From assembly GCF_003473295.1 (NCBI RefSeq), contig NZ_QRMP01000024.1, positions 1-57,738 on the forward strand: a DNA stretch of 57,738 nucleotides, written 5' to 3'. This document shows positions 16,790 to 27,068 of the stretch, piece by piece (the stretch's first letter is position 1; each line of letters begins with the position of its first letter). The position numbers were made by a program, and so were the translations under genes. Origin of the DNA: Parabacteroides sp. AM08-6. Its GTDB lineage: Bacteria > Bacteroidota > Bacteroidia > Bacteroidales > Tannerellaceae. Under the pieces are notes generated by a model, which did not search any database, was not told where the DNA came from, and saw only the letters and a program-made list of their open reading frames with translations.

Positions 16790-16820
16790 TTGCATAATCA
16801 TATACGATAGAATAATTTTG
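16790..16820 (+). promoter_or_regulatory. Promoter of dnaE (TTG-N20-TAATTTTG)
   Basis: TTG (16790-16792), 20-bp spacer, TAATTTTG (16813-16820), 56 bp before the dnaE ATG. It is divergent from and partly overlaps the PorT-like promoter region. Confidence 0.65.
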
Positions 16821-16876
16821 CAAAATAAGCCGTATCTTTATAGACCCAAATTAAAATATAGATATTCATATACGAG

Positions 16877-19800
16877 ATGGAACCGTTTATACATTTACAC
16901 GTACATACCCAGTATTCTCTGCTGGACGGACAGGCCTCTATCGATGCCCTGATAGGGAAAGCACAGAAAGACGGGATGAATGCCATTGCCGTGACTGACC
17001 ATGGAAATATGTTCGGCATCAAAGAATTCTTCAATAAAGTATCGAAGAAAAACAGCAAACCGCTGGATACAATCAAAGCATACGAGAAAGAGTTGAAAGG
17101 GCTGCAAGGTAAAACGGAACTAACTCCCGAAGAGCAGACGCAGCTTCAGGAACTACCCGGCAAAATAGAAGAAGAGAAAAAACAGCTATTCAAACCTATT
17201 TTCGGATGCGAATGTTATTGTGCACGCAACGGACGGGCAAACAAAAACACGAAGGAAGACCGCAGTGGCTGGCATCTTATTGTACTGGCTAAAAACCTGA
17301 ACGGATACAAAAACCTGATTAAAATGGTATCCATTTCATGGACCGAAGGTTTTTACGGCCGTCCCCGTATCGACAAGGAATTGCTGGAAAAATATCACGA
17401 AGACCTGATTGTCTGTTCTGCCTGCCTCGGTGGGGAAATTCCACAGCACATCATGCACGGACGGATAGACAAAGCGGAAGAAAGCATCCTTTGGTTCAAA
17501 AAATTGTTCGGCGAAGACTACTATCTGGAAATGCAACGGCATGAAACACATGACCCCAATGCCGACAACACTACTTATCCTAAGCAACAGGAAGTAAACA
17601 AAGTCCTGATTGAACTGGCTCATAAACATAATATCAAGCTGATTGCCTCCAACGATGTACACTTCGTCAATGAGGAAGATGCCGAAGCCCACGACCGTTT
17701 GATTTGCCTCAGTACAGGAAAAGATTTGGACGACCCGACCCGTATGCGTTATACCAAGCAGGAATGGATGAAGACTACGGCAGAAATGAATGCCATTTTC
17801 GCCGACATTCCCGAAGCACTCAGCAACACAACGGAGATAGCCGGCAAAGTAGAATTTTATTCTATCGACCACGGCCCCATCATGCCGACTTTCGCCATTC
17901 CGGAAGAGTTCGGTACCGAAGAGTCGTACCGGCAGAAATATACCGAACAAGATTTGTTTGAAGAATTTACCCGCGATGAAAACGGGAATATCGTACTCAG
18001 CGAAGAAGAAGCACATTCTAAAATAAAGAAACTCGGCGGATACGATAAATTATACCGTATCAAGCTGGAAGCCGACTACCTGAAAAAACTGACCTATGAC
18101 GGAGCCAAGATATGTTACGGCGAAAACCTAAACGACGAAGTGACGGAACGGTTGAATTTCGAACTGCACATCATGAAAACAATGGGTTTCCCGGGATACT
18201 TCCTTATTGTGCAGGATTTCATCCGTGCTGCCCGCGAAGAGCTTGGTGTTTCGGTTGGTCCCGGACGTGGTTCGGCAGCAGGTTCGGCTGTTGCTTACTG
18301 CCTCGGTATTACAAAAATAGACCCGATTAAGTACGACCTCCTGTTCGAACGTTTCCTCAACCCGGACCGTATTTCCCTCCCCGATATCGATACCGACTTC
18401 GATGATGACGGACGTGGCGAAGTGCTTCGCTGGGTTACGGAGAAATATGGAGCGGAACGCGTGGCACATATCATTACCTACGGTACAATGGCCACCAAAT
18501 CCGCCATCAAGGATGTAGCCCGTGTACAGAAACTCCCGTTATCCGAGTCAAACCGACTTGCCAAGTTAGTGCCGGATAAGATTCCGGATATGAAGAAATT
18601 CAAGCTAGGCGATGCTATCAATTATGTGCCCGAACTGAAAGAAGCCGCTACCGGCAACGACCCGCTGGCACGCGATACCCTGAAATACGCCCAAATGCTG
18701 GAAGGGAATGTTCGTAATACCGGCGTACACGCTTGTGGCGTTATCATCGGACGATATGACATATCGGACGTTGTTCCCGTCAGCACGGCCAAGGACAAAG
18801 ATACCGGAGAAGAAATGCTGGTCACCCAATATGAAGGTTCCGTCATCGAGGAAACGGGACTTATCAAGATGGACTTCCTGGGGTTGAAGACGTTATCAAT
18901 CATTAAAGAAGCAATTGAGAACATCAAACTGACCACCGGACAGGATTTGGATATCGACCATATCAGCCTGGAAGATCCTCCTACATATAAATTATATTGT
19001 GAAGGTAAAACAACCGGAACATTCCAGTTCGAGTCCGCCGGCATGCAGAAATATTTGAAGGAGCTACAACCTTCCAAGTTTGAAGACCTGATTGCCATGA
19101 ATGCCCTGTATCGTCCGGGGCCAATGGATTATATCCCTTCCTTCATCGCCCGTAAACATGGCAGGGAAGAGATTAAATATGATATTCCTGTAATGGAACG
19201 TTACTTGAAAGACACATACGGTATTACGGTTTATCAGGAACAGGTCATGCTTCTGTCCCGCCTGTTGGCTAATTTTACCCGTGGTGAGAGTGATGCCCTT
19301 CGTAAAGCAATGGGTAAGAAACTGATTGAAAAGATGAACCATCTGAAATCCAAGTTTATGGCAGGTGGCCAGGCGAATGGTTACAAAGAAGATACATTAA
19401 ATAAGATATGGTCCGACTGGGAAAAGTTCGCTTCCTACGCGTTCAATAAAAGTCATGCCACCTGTTACTCATGGGTTGCTTACCAGACTGCTTACCTGAA
19501 AGCCAATTACCCGTCCGAATACATGGCGGCCGTATTGAGCCGAAGTTTGTCCAACATTGTGGATATCACCAAGTTTATGGATGAATGCCGGACAATGGGT
19601 ATCCAAGTACTCGGCCCGGATGTAAACGAATCCATCCTGAAGTTCAGTGTCGATAAGAACAAGAACATCCGCTTCGGTCTGGGTGCTATCAAAGGAGTAG
19701 GCGAAGCGGCCGTACAAAACATTATCGAAGAAAGAAAAAAGAACGGACCGTACAGCAATATCTTCGATTTCGTGGAACGCGTCAACCTGACTGCCTGCAA

Positions 19801-20677
19801 TAAGAAAAACATCGAATCGCTGGCTTTGGCCGGTGCTTTCGATAACTTCGGCATCCAACGCGAACAGTTCTTTGCCGAAACGGGGAAAGGCGAAATTTTC
19901 CTTGAAACGCTCGTTCGTTACGGGAATAAATTCCAAACGGACAAGAGTACGGCGACCAACTCCCTGTTCGGAGGCGACGCTTTCGTCCCTATCGCCAAAC
20001 CTGAAATTCCGCAATGCGAACGTTGGGGCGACCTGGAAAGGCTAAATAAGGAAAAAGATCTTGTCGGTATTTACCTCTCCGCTCATCCGTTGGACGATTA
20101 TCGCATTATATTGACGTATGTATGCAATACCGGTATGGCTGAGATAAACGACCGCGACAGCCTGAAAGGACGTGAGTTGTTGCTGGGTGGTATCGTTACT
20201 GCATTCCGGGAAGGAACTACCAAAAACGGTAAACCGTATGGCATCGTCAAGATAGAAGATTTTACAGGCAGTGGCGAAATAGCTCTTTTCGGCAACGATT
20301 ATATCGAGTATAGCAAATACTGTAAAACCGGAATGTATTTGCTTATTAACGCCCGCGTGGAACCGCGCCGCTGGAACGAGAACGAGCTGGATTTCAAAAT
20401 CGGTTCCATCCGTCTCCTGCAAGATGAGAAAGACCGATTGATAGAGAAAATCAGTATCACCGTTCCAATTCATGACTTGGACGAACCGACTATCAACGAA
20501 CTTTCAGTTCTGATAAAAAACAATCCCGGACAAAGCCTGTTATATTTTAGGGTAGTGGATAGCGAACATAATATCTCGCAAAACTTTTTCTCGCAAAACA
20601 TCCGGCTGAACGTAACCCGTAACTTGGTTGAGTTCCTGCAGGAAAATGAATATATCGACTTTAAAATTAACAGTTGA
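16877..20677 (+). CDS. dnaE: DNA polymerase III subunit alpha
   Basis: The replicative polymerase, 1266 residues, single polypeptide of the DnaE type. Order: PHP domain (HLHVHTQYSLLDG at about 6-18, AVTDHGNMFG at about 40), with a lysine/glutamate-rich insertion around 70-110; the polymerase core with SVGPGRGSAAGSAVAY (about 460-475) and PDIDTDFDDDGR, in which D503, D505 and D507 form the catalytic acidic patch; KSHATCYSWVAYQTAYLK in the fingers region; a helix-hairpin-helix around GLGAIKGVGEAAV; and an OB-fold near 1100-1190 (GKPYGIVKIEDFTGSGEIALF). The length is usual for Bacteroidota. It is followed after 72 nt by trxA, which has its own promoter. Confidence 0.97.
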   Translation: MEPFIHLHVHTQYSLLDGQASIDALIGKAQKDGMNAIAVTDHGNMFGIKEFFNKVSKKNSKPLDTIKAYEKELKGLQGKTELTPEEQTQLQELPGKIEEEKKQLFKPIFGCECYCARNGRANKNTKEDRSGWHLIVLAKNLNGYKNLIKMVSISWTEGFYGRPRIDKELLEKYHEDLIVCSACLGGEIPQHIMHGRIDKAEESILWFKKLFGEDYYLEMQRHETHDPNADNTTYPKQQEVNKVLIELAHKHNIKLIASNDVHFVNEEDAEAHDRLICLSTGKDLDDPTRMRYTKQEWMKTTAEMNAIFADIPEALSNTTEIAGKVEFYSIDHGPIMPTFAIPEEFGTEESYRQKYTEQDLFEEFTRDENGNIVLSEEEAHSKIKKLGGYDKLYRIKLEADYLKKLTYDGAKICYGENLNDEVTERLNFELHIMKTMGFPGYFLIVQDFIRAAREELGVSVGPGRGSAAGSAVAYCLGITKIDPIKYDLLFERFLNPDRISLPDIDTDFDDDGRGEVLRWVTEKYGAERVAHIITYGTMATKSAIKDVARVQKLPLSESNRLAKLVPDKIPDMKKFKLGDAINYVPELKEAATGNDPLARDTLKYAQMLEGNVRNTGVHACGVIIGRYDISDVVPVSTAKDKDTGEEMLVTQYEGSVIEETGLIKMDFLGLKTLSIIKEAIENIKLTTGQDLDIDHISLEDPPTYKLYCEGKTTGTFQFESAGMQKYLKELQPSKFEDLIAMNALYRPGPMDYIPSFIARKHGREEIKYDIPVMERYLKDTYGITVYQEQVMLLSRLLANFTRGESDALRKAMGKKLIEKMNHLKSKFMAGGQANGYKEDTLNKIWSDWEKFASYAFNKSHATCYSWVAYQTAYLKANYPSEYMAAVLSRSLSNIVDITKFMDECRTMGIQVLGPDVNESILKFSVDKNKNIRFGLGAIKGVGEAAVQNIIEERKKNGPYSNIFDFVERVNLTACNKKNIESLALAGAFDNFGIQREQFFAETGKGEIFLETLVRYGNKFQTDKSTATNSLFGGDAFVPIAKPEIPQCERWGDLERLNKEKDLVGIYLSAHPLDDYRIILTYVCNTGMAEINDRDSLKGRELLLGGIVTAFREGTTKNGKPYGIVKIEDFTGSGEIALFGNDYIEYSKYCKTGMYLLINARVEPRRWNENELDFKIGSIRLLQDEKDRLIEKISITVPIHDLDEPTINELSVLIKNNPGQSLLYFRVVDSEHNISQNFFSQNIRLNVTRNLVEFLQENEYIDFKINS

Positions 20678-20679
20678 TA

Positions 20680-20710
20680 TTGTACAGTGCGGAAAGAATT
20701 ATTACTTTTG
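20680..20710 (+). promoter_or_regulatory. Promoter of trxA (TTG-N20-TACTTTTG)
   Basis: TTG (20680-20682), 20-bp spacer, TACTTTTG (20703-20710), 39 bp before the trxA start, immediately after the dnaE stop. Confidence 0.7.
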
Positions 20711-20749
20711 GCAGCGCCAACTGATAACTAACTAAAAATATATACAATT

Positions 20750-21064
20750 ATGGCTTTACAAATTACTGATGAGAATTTTGAGGAGTTGGTAAACTCCGGC
20801 AAACCTATGGTGCTTGATTTCTGGGCAGAATGGTGCGGTCCGTGCCGCATGGTATCTCCCATCATCGACGAACTGGCTACAGAATACGATGGCCGTGTGA
20901 CAATCGGAAAGATGGATGTCGACAACAACAACGATGTAGTAGCCCAATTCGGTATCCGCAACATACCAACCGTTCTTTTCTTCAAGGATGGCAAGGTTGT
21001 AGACAAACAGGTAGGAGCTGCTCCCAAACCGACATTTGTTTCTAAAATAGAAGCTCTTTTATAA
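20750..21064 (+). CDS. trxA: Thioredoxin
   Basis: A 104-residue cytosolic thioredoxin that reduces protein disulfides using electrons from thioredoxin reductase. WAEWCGPCRM carries the active-site pair C29 and C32. D23, the cis-proline in RNIPTVLFF, and KVVDKQVGA at the back of the fold are all present. Length and motifs are those of a complete TrxA with no signal peptide. It converges on mnmD, and the two stop codons share the hexamer TTATAA (21059-21064). Confidence 0.96.
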   Translation: MALQITDENFEELVNSGKPMVLDFWAEWCGPCRMVSPIIDELATEYDGRVTIGKMDVDNNNDVVAQFGIRNIPTVLFFKDGKVVDKQVGAAPKPTFVSKIEALL

Positions 21065-21733
21065 TTTGACAGCGCGTAACATTTCGCGTTTTCCAGGAGG
21101 GCCGGGTATTCTTTCAACAGCATATCCGGCCTCTTTCATCATACGCCTGACTGCCCCTTTAGCGCAATAGGTAGTCAGAATGCCTCCGGTTGTCATGCAG
21201 GCATACAGCTTATCGAATATCTCCTGATTCCACATTTCCGGCTGCTTGTCCGGTGCAAAAGCATCGAAATAGGCTAAATCAATCTCAGCGGGCAATTCCA
21301 TCTTGTTACTGTCGCCCTGTAATTTATGCAAGACGAAATGCGTTGAAACCCTGACCGGCTTTCCCCATTCTGCCAGATGAAGCGCATGAAAACAGGACTT
21401 TTTCTCCGCACAGACCAGCTCTCCATAGTTCAAAGCTTCCGTCAATCCGGCATCCAATGGATAACGTTCCACCGTATAATAGTAAATTTCCCGTCCGGCC
21501 GCCTCAGCATCCAACAGAGTCAGGAATGCATTCAGTCCCGTACCGAAACCGATTTCCAGCACCTTTACCTTTTCCCGCTCCAAATGATGTAACCCCGCTT
21601 CTATAAACACATGACGCGATTCCTGTACCGCACCGTTCACCGAATGATAATGTTCGTCCATATCTGGCAGGAACAAAGTATGACTGCCATCTGCCGTCAG
21701 TTGCAATTCCCGGTTAATCCTATTTTCGTTCAT
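21059..21733 (-). CDS. mnmD: tRNA mnm5s2U34 methyltransferase, MnmD type
   Basis: A 224-residue SAM-dependent methyltransferase of the DUF752 family, equivalent to the methyltransferase half of E. coli MnmC without the FAD oxidase half. It finishes the 5-methylaminomethyl group on the wobble uridine of certain tRNAs. Visible signatures: the SAM-binding LEIGFGTGLNAFLT (about 60-73), YFDAFAPDKQPEMW (about 152-165), TYCAKGAVRRMMKEAGY (about 185-201) and the C-terminal PGPPGKREMLRA. ATG 21733 starts MNENRINRELQLTADGSHTL, as usual for the family. It overlaps the trxA stop by 6 nt in convergent orientation. Confidence 0.88.
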   Translation of the reverse strand: MNENRINRELQLTADGSHTLFLPDMDEHYHSVNGAVQESRHVFIEAGLHHLEREKVKVLEIGFGTGLNAFLTLLDAEAAGREIYYYTVERYPLDAGLTEALNYGELVCAEKKSCFHALHLAEWGKPVRVSTHFVLHKLQGDSNKMELPAEIDLAYFDAFAPDKQPEMWNQEIFDKLYACMTTGGILTTYCAKGAVRRMMKEAGYAVERIPGPPGKREMLRAVKL

Positions 21734-21841
21734 CTTCCTCTATTTTCTTCCTTCAGCCGACAAAGATAGGGAAGATTTGTCTAACAACTGTGAAACGGAC
21801 AATCTTGCCTTACAAATCAACAAAAGAGCCATATAAATTCA

Positions 21842-21849
21842 TATCTTTG
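21842..21849 (+). promoter_or_regulatory. -7 box TATCTTTG of the TonB-dependent receptor
   Basis: A TAnnTTTG match 27 bp before the ATG at 21877. No -33 TTG at the normal distance. Confidence 0.45.
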
Positions 21850-21876
21850 TAAACGGATTATTAATACAGGCCGAAT

Positions 21877-24264
21877 ATGTACAAAGTACTTTTCCTTTTC
21901 CTCCTTTCGTTCGTTGCCGTACAGACAGCAAAAACGCAACAGAGCTATTCGATTAAAGGAATAGTAAAAGATGCGGCAAGCGGTGAACCCATCAACATTG
22001 CCAATGTGGCAATCTGGAACACGGCAAAAGGAAGTGTGACCGACTCGGCCGGATATTTCGAAATACCATCCGTAGCTCCCGGCAGTTATCGCCTGCAAGC
22101 CTCCTATCTAGGCTATAAGCCGGTAGTGACGGCTGAATTCCGCGTAGCCAACAAAGACGTCTTTTTCCCGATAGAAATGGAAGAAAGTAGCGAAAGTTTA
22201 CAAGCCGTCACCATTGTAGCTTCACCTTTCCGCAAGACGGCAGAGAGTCCGCTCGGCTTGCGCGTAATCGGCTTTAAAGAAATAGAAAAGAGTGCGGGAG
22301 GCAACCGAGATATTTCCCGGGTGGTACAAACCTTTCCCGGGGTAGCATCGACAGCTGCTTTCCGTAACGACCTGATGGTCAGAGGTGGAGGACCATCCGA
22401 AAACCGTTTCTTCCTGGATGGGGTGGAGATACCGAACATCAACCATTTTTCTACGCAAGGAGCATCAGGAGGACCAGTCGGGATTATTAATCCGGACTTT
22501 ATCCGCGAAGTGAATTTCTATTCAGCTGCTTTCCCGGCTGCCAGGGGAAATGCGCTCAGTTCGGTACTGGATTTTAAACTTCAGGACGGAAATAAGGAGA
22601 AAGCTTCATTCCGGGGTATTCTCGGAGCATCCGATGTTGGTTTCTCGGCAAACGGTCCGCTAGGAAAGAAAACGACTTGGCAGGTATCCCTCCGCCGTTC
22701 GTACTTGCAATTCCTGTTCGATATGATTGGGTTGCCATTCCTACCGACTTTTACGGACGCCCAGTTTAAAATAAAGCATCATTTCAACCAAAAGAATGAG
22801 TTAACCTTCTTAGGATTAGGAGCTATCGACAACATGAAGCTGAACACAGGGATGGAGGATATGAGCGAAGAGAACCAATATATCCTTTCTTACCTTCCCG
22901 TTGTCAAACAAAAGACGTACACACTGGGAGCCGTCTACAAACATTATGCGGGCAGGAACATATACTCGCTGATTGTCAGTCGCAGCCAACTGAACAACAA
23001 AAACATCAAATATCGTGATAACGACGAAAGCAGCCCCGACAACCTGACACTGAACTACCGCTCAGACGAAATAGAGAATAAGTTCCGCACCGAAAACACA
23101 TTCCGCCTACCTTTTGTACAACTCAATGCAGGTGCAAACGCAGAATACGCGACCTATAAGAACCGCACTTTTCAGAAAGAGTTTACAACAATTCCTAACG
23201 AAATCAATTATCGAACCGACTTGGGACTTTGGAAGTGGGGATTATATGCAACCGCTATTTACGAAAGTCATGATGAACAGTTTACCGCTTCGTTGGGCTT
23301 CCGGGCCGATGCCAACAACTATTCTTCAGAAATGAATAACCTAATAAAGCAGCTATCACCGCGCCTATCACTTTCCTACCGGCTTTTCGGCCCCGTTTAT
23401 CTGAATGCCAATGCCGGACGTTTTTACGAACTTCCGCCTTATACGACACTCGGTTTCAAGGATGAAAATGGCTACTTTGTGAATAAAACCAACGAACTTA
23501 GCTATATCTGCAGTAACCAGGCCGGACTGGGACTGGAATACCGTCCTTCCAACTATCTGAAATTCACAGCAGAAGGTTTCTATAAACAGTACAATCATTA
23601 TCCTATGTCGCTCATAGACAGCATCCCGCTGGCCTCGAAAGGGACGGATTACGGCGTACTAGGCAACGAAGAAGTCAATTCCACCGCCAAAGGGCGTGCC
23701 TATGGAATGGAAGTGATGGGCCGTTGGTACAACTATAAAGGGTTGACTTTCATCGCCTCTTACACCTTTGTTCGCAGTGAATTCAAAGACGGCAGAAATA
23801 GTGGTAAATATATCCCTTCCGCTTGGGATAATCGTCATCTATTCACTTTCAGCGGAACTTATTCCCTTCCGAGAAACTGGGATGTCGGTTCCAAACTACG
23901 TATTGTAGGTGGTGCTCCCTATACGCCGTATGACATAGAGAAAAGCAGCCTTGTCGAAGCTTGGGATGCCAGTGGCAGCCTATATTACGATTATAGCCAA
24001 TTCAACAGCAAACGCTTGAAACCATTCACTCAACTGGATATCCGCGTGGACAAAACATTTTACTTGAAAAAGATAATGCTAGGCTTCTACCTCGACCTTC
24101 AAAACGTACTGAACTCCAAATACAACCAGCAGGACGTCTATATCAAAACAGGTAAGATACTAAATCCGGAATCCCCAGCCGGACAACAACGTTACGAACT
24201 GAAAGCCATCCGCCGCCAAACAGGAACTCTTCTCCCCAGTATCGGGGTCACCGTTGAAATCTAA
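21877..24264 (+). CDS. TonB-dependent receptor with carboxypeptidase-like regulatory domain
   Basis: A 795-residue outer-membrane receptor. A signal peptide (MYKVLFLFLLSFVAVQTAKTQ) is followed by a CarboxypepD_reg-like beta-sandwich (about 24-105: IKGIVKDAASGEPINIANVAIWNTAKGSVTDSAGYFEI). Next is a plug domain (about 115-225) with RDISRVVQTFPGV, NDLMVRGGGPSENRFFLDGVEIP and NPDFIREVNFYSAAFPAARGNALSSVLDF, then a 22-strand-type barrel ending in LPSIGVTVEI. It lacks the long N-terminal signalling domain of SusC proteins and has no SusD partner nearby, so it is not a polysaccharide-locus receptor. The substrate cannot be read from sequence. A hybrid sensor kinase follows after 135 nt with its own -7 box, so a functional link is only possible. 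Confidence 0.85.
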   Translation: MYKVLFLFLLSFVAVQTAKTQQSYSIKGIVKDAASGEPINIANVAIWNTAKGSVTDSAGYFEIPSVAPGSYRLQASYLGYKPVVTAEFRVANKDVFFPIEMEESSESLQAVTIVASPFRKTAESPLGLRVIGFKEIEKSAGGNRDISRVVQTFPGVASTAAFRNDLMVRGGGPSENRFFLDGVEIPNINHFSTQGASGGPVGIINPDFIREVNFYSAAFPAARGNALSSVLDFKLQDGNKEKASFRGILGASDVGFSANGPLGKKTTWQVSLRRSYLQFLFDMIGLPFLPTFTDAQFKIKHHFNQKNELTFLGLGAIDNMKLNTGMEDMSEENQYILSYLPVVKQKTYTLGAVYKHYAGRNIYSLIVSRSQLNNKNIKYRDNDESSPDNLTLNYRSDEIENKFRTENTFRLPFVQLNAGANAEYATYKNRTFQKEFTTIPNEINYRTDLGLWKWGLYATAIYESHDEQFTASLGFRADANNYSSEMNNLIKQLSPRLSLSYRLFGPVYLNANAGRFYELPPYTTLGFKDENGYFVNKTNELSYICSNQAGLGLEYRPSNYLKFTAEGFYKQYNHYPMSLIDSIPLASKGTDYGVLGNEEVNSTAKGRAYGMEVMGRWYNYKGLTFIASYTFVRSEFKDGRNSGKYIPSAWDNRHLFTFSGTYSLPRNWDVGSKLRIVGGAPYTPYDIEKSSLVEAWDASGSLYYDYSQFNSKRLKPFTQLDIRVDKTFYLKKIMLGFYLDLQNVLNSKYNQQDVYIKTGKILNPESPAGQQRYELKAIRRQTGTLLPSIGVTVEI

Positions 24265-24337
24265 GGCGTAAAAAAGAACTTAATTTTCAAGCTATTCTTT
24301 TGTTGCTGTTTATCACAGTATTTTATCAAATATTTCC

Positions 24338-24345
24338 TATTTTTG
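24338..24345 (+). promoter_or_regulatory. -7 box TATTTTTG of the hybrid kinase
   Basis: A TAnnTTTG match 54 bp before the ATG at 24400. No clear -33 element. Confidence 0.4.
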
Positions 24346-24399
24346 CAAACAATAATTGAGAAAGGGAACTTTCCGGACTAAATAGTAATAGTTTACTGA

Positions 24400-27060
24400 A
24401 TGAATAATTCATCCTTGAATCATATAGGGTACTCTCTGAAACTCATCTTTATAATTGCAAGTTTCTTACTTGCACCTGCTATTTATGCGAATGAGAACAA
24501 CCCTATCCTCATCATCAGTTCTTATAATCCGGATACCCGTAATACAACACAAAATATATCAGAGTTCATGGACGAATACAAGCGGTTGGGAGGAAACGCC
24601 CCTGTCGTTATCGAAAACATGAACTGTAAAAGTCTTCCTGAGGCTCCATATTGGAAAATGCGCATGTATAATCTCCTGAAAAAATATACCGGAGAAAACA
24701 AACCGCAACTGATTGTCATCCTCGGTCAGGAAGGATGGTCTTCCTACCTTTCTCAGGATGATGAAATAATCGGAGATACTCCGGTACTTTGTGGCATGGT
24801 AAGCCGCAATGCCGTATTATTGCCGGATAGCAGTCTTTCTACTTCCGACTGGAATCCGGAAAGCGTTGATATTAACCAATTCAATAGTGAGAACCGTTAT
24901 TTGGGAGGCTTAATCTATTCGTACGATATAAAAAGTAACGTTGAATTAATAAAGAAGTTATACCCTAACACCCGGCATATTGCTCTAATCACAGACAACA
25001 GCTATGGCGGCATTTCCCTTCAAGCTTTTGTAAAAAAAGAGATTGAAAAGATAGATGATATTGACCTTATCACGCTGGATGGCCGAAAGAACGATATTTA
25101 TAATATTATCGAACAAATCAAACAACTTCCCCCTCAGAGTGTAATCGCTTTGGGAACTTGGCGTGTGGATGTAAACGACGGTTACTATGTAGGGAATGCC
25201 ACTTATACCATGATGCTGGCTAATCCTACAATACCGGCCTTCTCACTGACTTCTATCGGACTGGGACACTGGGCCATCGGAGGATGTATCCCCAAATATC
25301 GCCCTATCGGTAAAGATTTGGCTCAACAGGCAATTGAAATTCTGAGTACACAAAAACCAGATAAAAAAGGGTTACATGCAACAGTTATCCCCAATGTCTA
25401 CACATTCGATGCCAAAAAGCTTAAAGAGCAAAACATCTCAACCGATGTTCTTCCGCTTCATTCCGTTATAGTCAATAAAGAACTGGGTATCTTCGTACAA
25501 TATAAGTTCGAGATATTACTTATCATTGCAATCGTACTACTGCTGTTCCTGATTATGATACTTGTCTTCTTTGTTCGCACCAGTAAACTGAAAAACAAAT
25601 TGCTGGATTTGCAAAAGGATAATGTACTTATCATGAACAATATTCAGGCTTCCATCCGATTCATTAACCCGGACTTCTCCATCAAATGGGAAAATGACAT
25701 CAAGATTCCTTGTACACCCAAATACGGTCCGAAACATTGTTGTCTGGAAAAAGACGGTGAACCTCCTTTCTGTGAAGGTTGCATATTGATAGAAGCCATG
25801 GAAAGCAGAAAGAAGATTGAAGCGGTAAAAGAATGCGGAGTCGGACAATTTATACATGTACTGGCCAATCCTGTCCTGGACTCGGATGGTGAGATATTAG
25901 GCGTCATCTTCAAAAAAGAAGATGTAACCAAACAGAAGGAAGGAGAAATAGAACTTCGGAAAGCAAAAGAAAAAGCAGAAGAGTCCGACCGTCTGAAGTC
26001 TGCTTTCCTTGCCAATATGAGCCACGAAATCCGTACTCCGTTAAACGCAATCGTCGGCTTCTCCGGTCTGCTGACGTCTGCCGAGAACGCGGAAGAACGG
26101 GAGGAATATATCAATATAATAAACAGCAACAACGAACTGCTCCTACAGCTCATCAATGATATTCTGGATGTAGCCAAAATAGAAGCCGGCACGTTAGAGT
26201 TTATCGATTCGGACATTGACATAAACCAACTGCTCTCCGATATCGAACAATCATCCAGGCTGAAAGCAGCAGCAGGCGTACAAGTGGAATTCGTCGACAA
26301 GCTCCCGTACTGCGTAATCCAGACCGACAAGAACCGTATATCGCAAGTAATTACGAATTTCATCAACAATGCTATCAAGTTCACAGAAAAAGGGAGCATC
26401 CGCTTCGGCTACCGGCACGAAGGGGACTTACTTTACTTTTATGTCAGCGATACGGGTTGTGGCATCGAACCGGACAAGATAGATACGATTTTCAATCGCT
26501 TTGTAAAATTAAACAATTTTGCCCAAGGAACCGGTCTCGGACTTTCCATCTGTCAGATGATTGTAAAGAAGTTGAACGGAGAAATCGGTGTTGAGTCGGA
26601 ACTAGGGAAAGGTTCGACTTTCTGGTTTACCTTGCCGGACTCGATTATCCAGGATATAAAACTACAACCGGAAAAGAAGGAAACTGTGGAAATATCCTCC
26701 ATCGAAAGAAAAGCGACCTTACTGATTGCCGAAGACAATGAAAGCAATTACATCCTGATACACGCCATTCTCAAAGACTACAACTTGATACATGCGCGTA
26801 ACGGGAAAGAGGCTGTGGAGCTTTACCGCCAGCACCATCCGGACCTAATCTTGATGGACCTCAAAATGCCCGAAATGAACGGATATGAAGCAACCACGAT
26901 TATCCGCGAAGAAGATAAACTCATTCCGATTATTGCCGTTACAGCTTTTGCCTTTGCCGAAGACGAACAACGGGTAAAACAAAGTGGTTTCAACGGTTAT
27001 GCCGCCAAACCAATCAAACAGGTCGATTTAAAGAAAATCATCCGCAAACATTTAAAGTAA
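24400..27060 (+). CDS. Hybrid sensor histidine kinase with periplasmic ABC-substrate-like sensor
   Basis: An 886-residue inner-membrane kinase. A signal/TM segment (about 12-30) is followed by a periplasmic domain (about 35-365) reading [35 protein letters not shown] and GLGHWAIGG, the layout of ABC substrate-binding-like sensor domains. A TM helix (about 370-393) follows, then a PAS-like domain (about 405-525) with a Cys cluster (HCC, then PFCEGC). Next are HisKA with [16 protein letters not shown] (H542), HATPase_c with [19 protein letters not shown] and GTGLGLSI, and a receiver domain whose phospho-acceptor is D820 in LILMDLKMP. There is no output domain, so signal must pass to another protein. 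The upstream neighbour is a TonB receptor and the downstream neighbour, convergent, is the efflux kinase. Confidence 0.88.
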   Translation: MNNSSLNHIGYSLKLIFIIASFLLAPAIYANENNPILIISSYNPDTRNTTQNISEFMDEYKRLGGNAPVVIENMNCKSLPEAPYWKMRMYNLLKKYTGENKPQLIVILGQEGWSSYLSQDDEIIGDTPVLCGMVSRNAVLLPDSSLSTSDWNPESVDINQFNSENRYLGGLIYSYDIKSNVELIKKLYPNTRHIALITDNSYGGISLQAFVKKEIEKIDDIDLITLDGRKNDIYNIIEQIKQLPPQSVIALGTWRVDVNDGYYVGNATYTMMLANPTIPAFSLTSIGLGHWAIGGCIPKYRPIGKDLAQQAIEILSTQKPDKKGLHATVIPNVYTFDAKKLKEQNISTDVLPLHSVIVNKELGIFVQYKFEILLIIAIVLLLFLIMILVFFVRTSKLKNKLLDLQKDNVLIMNNIQASIRFINPDFSIKWENDIKIPCTPKYGPKHCCLEKDGEPPFCEGCILIEAMESRKKIEAVKECGVGQFIHVLANPVLDSDGEILGVIFKKEDVTKQKEGEIELRKAKEKAEESDRLKSAFLANMSHEIRTPLNAIVGFSGLLTSAENAEEREEYINIINSNNELLLQLINDILDVAKIEAGTLEFIDSDIDINQLLSDIEQSSRLKAAAGVQVEFVDKLPYCVIQTDKNRISQVITNFINNAIKFTEKGSIRFGYRHEGDLLYFYVSDTGCGIEPDKIDTIFNRFVKLNNFAQGTGLGLSICQMIVKKLNGEIGVESELGKGSTFWFTLPDSIIQDIKLQPEKKETVEISSIERKATLLIAEDNESNYILIHAILKDYNLIHARNGKEAVELYRQHHPDLILMDLKMPEMNGYEATTIIREEDKLIPIIAVTAFAFAEDEQRVKQSGFNGYAAKPIKQVDLKKIIRKHLK

Positions 27061-27068
27061 GGACTCTC

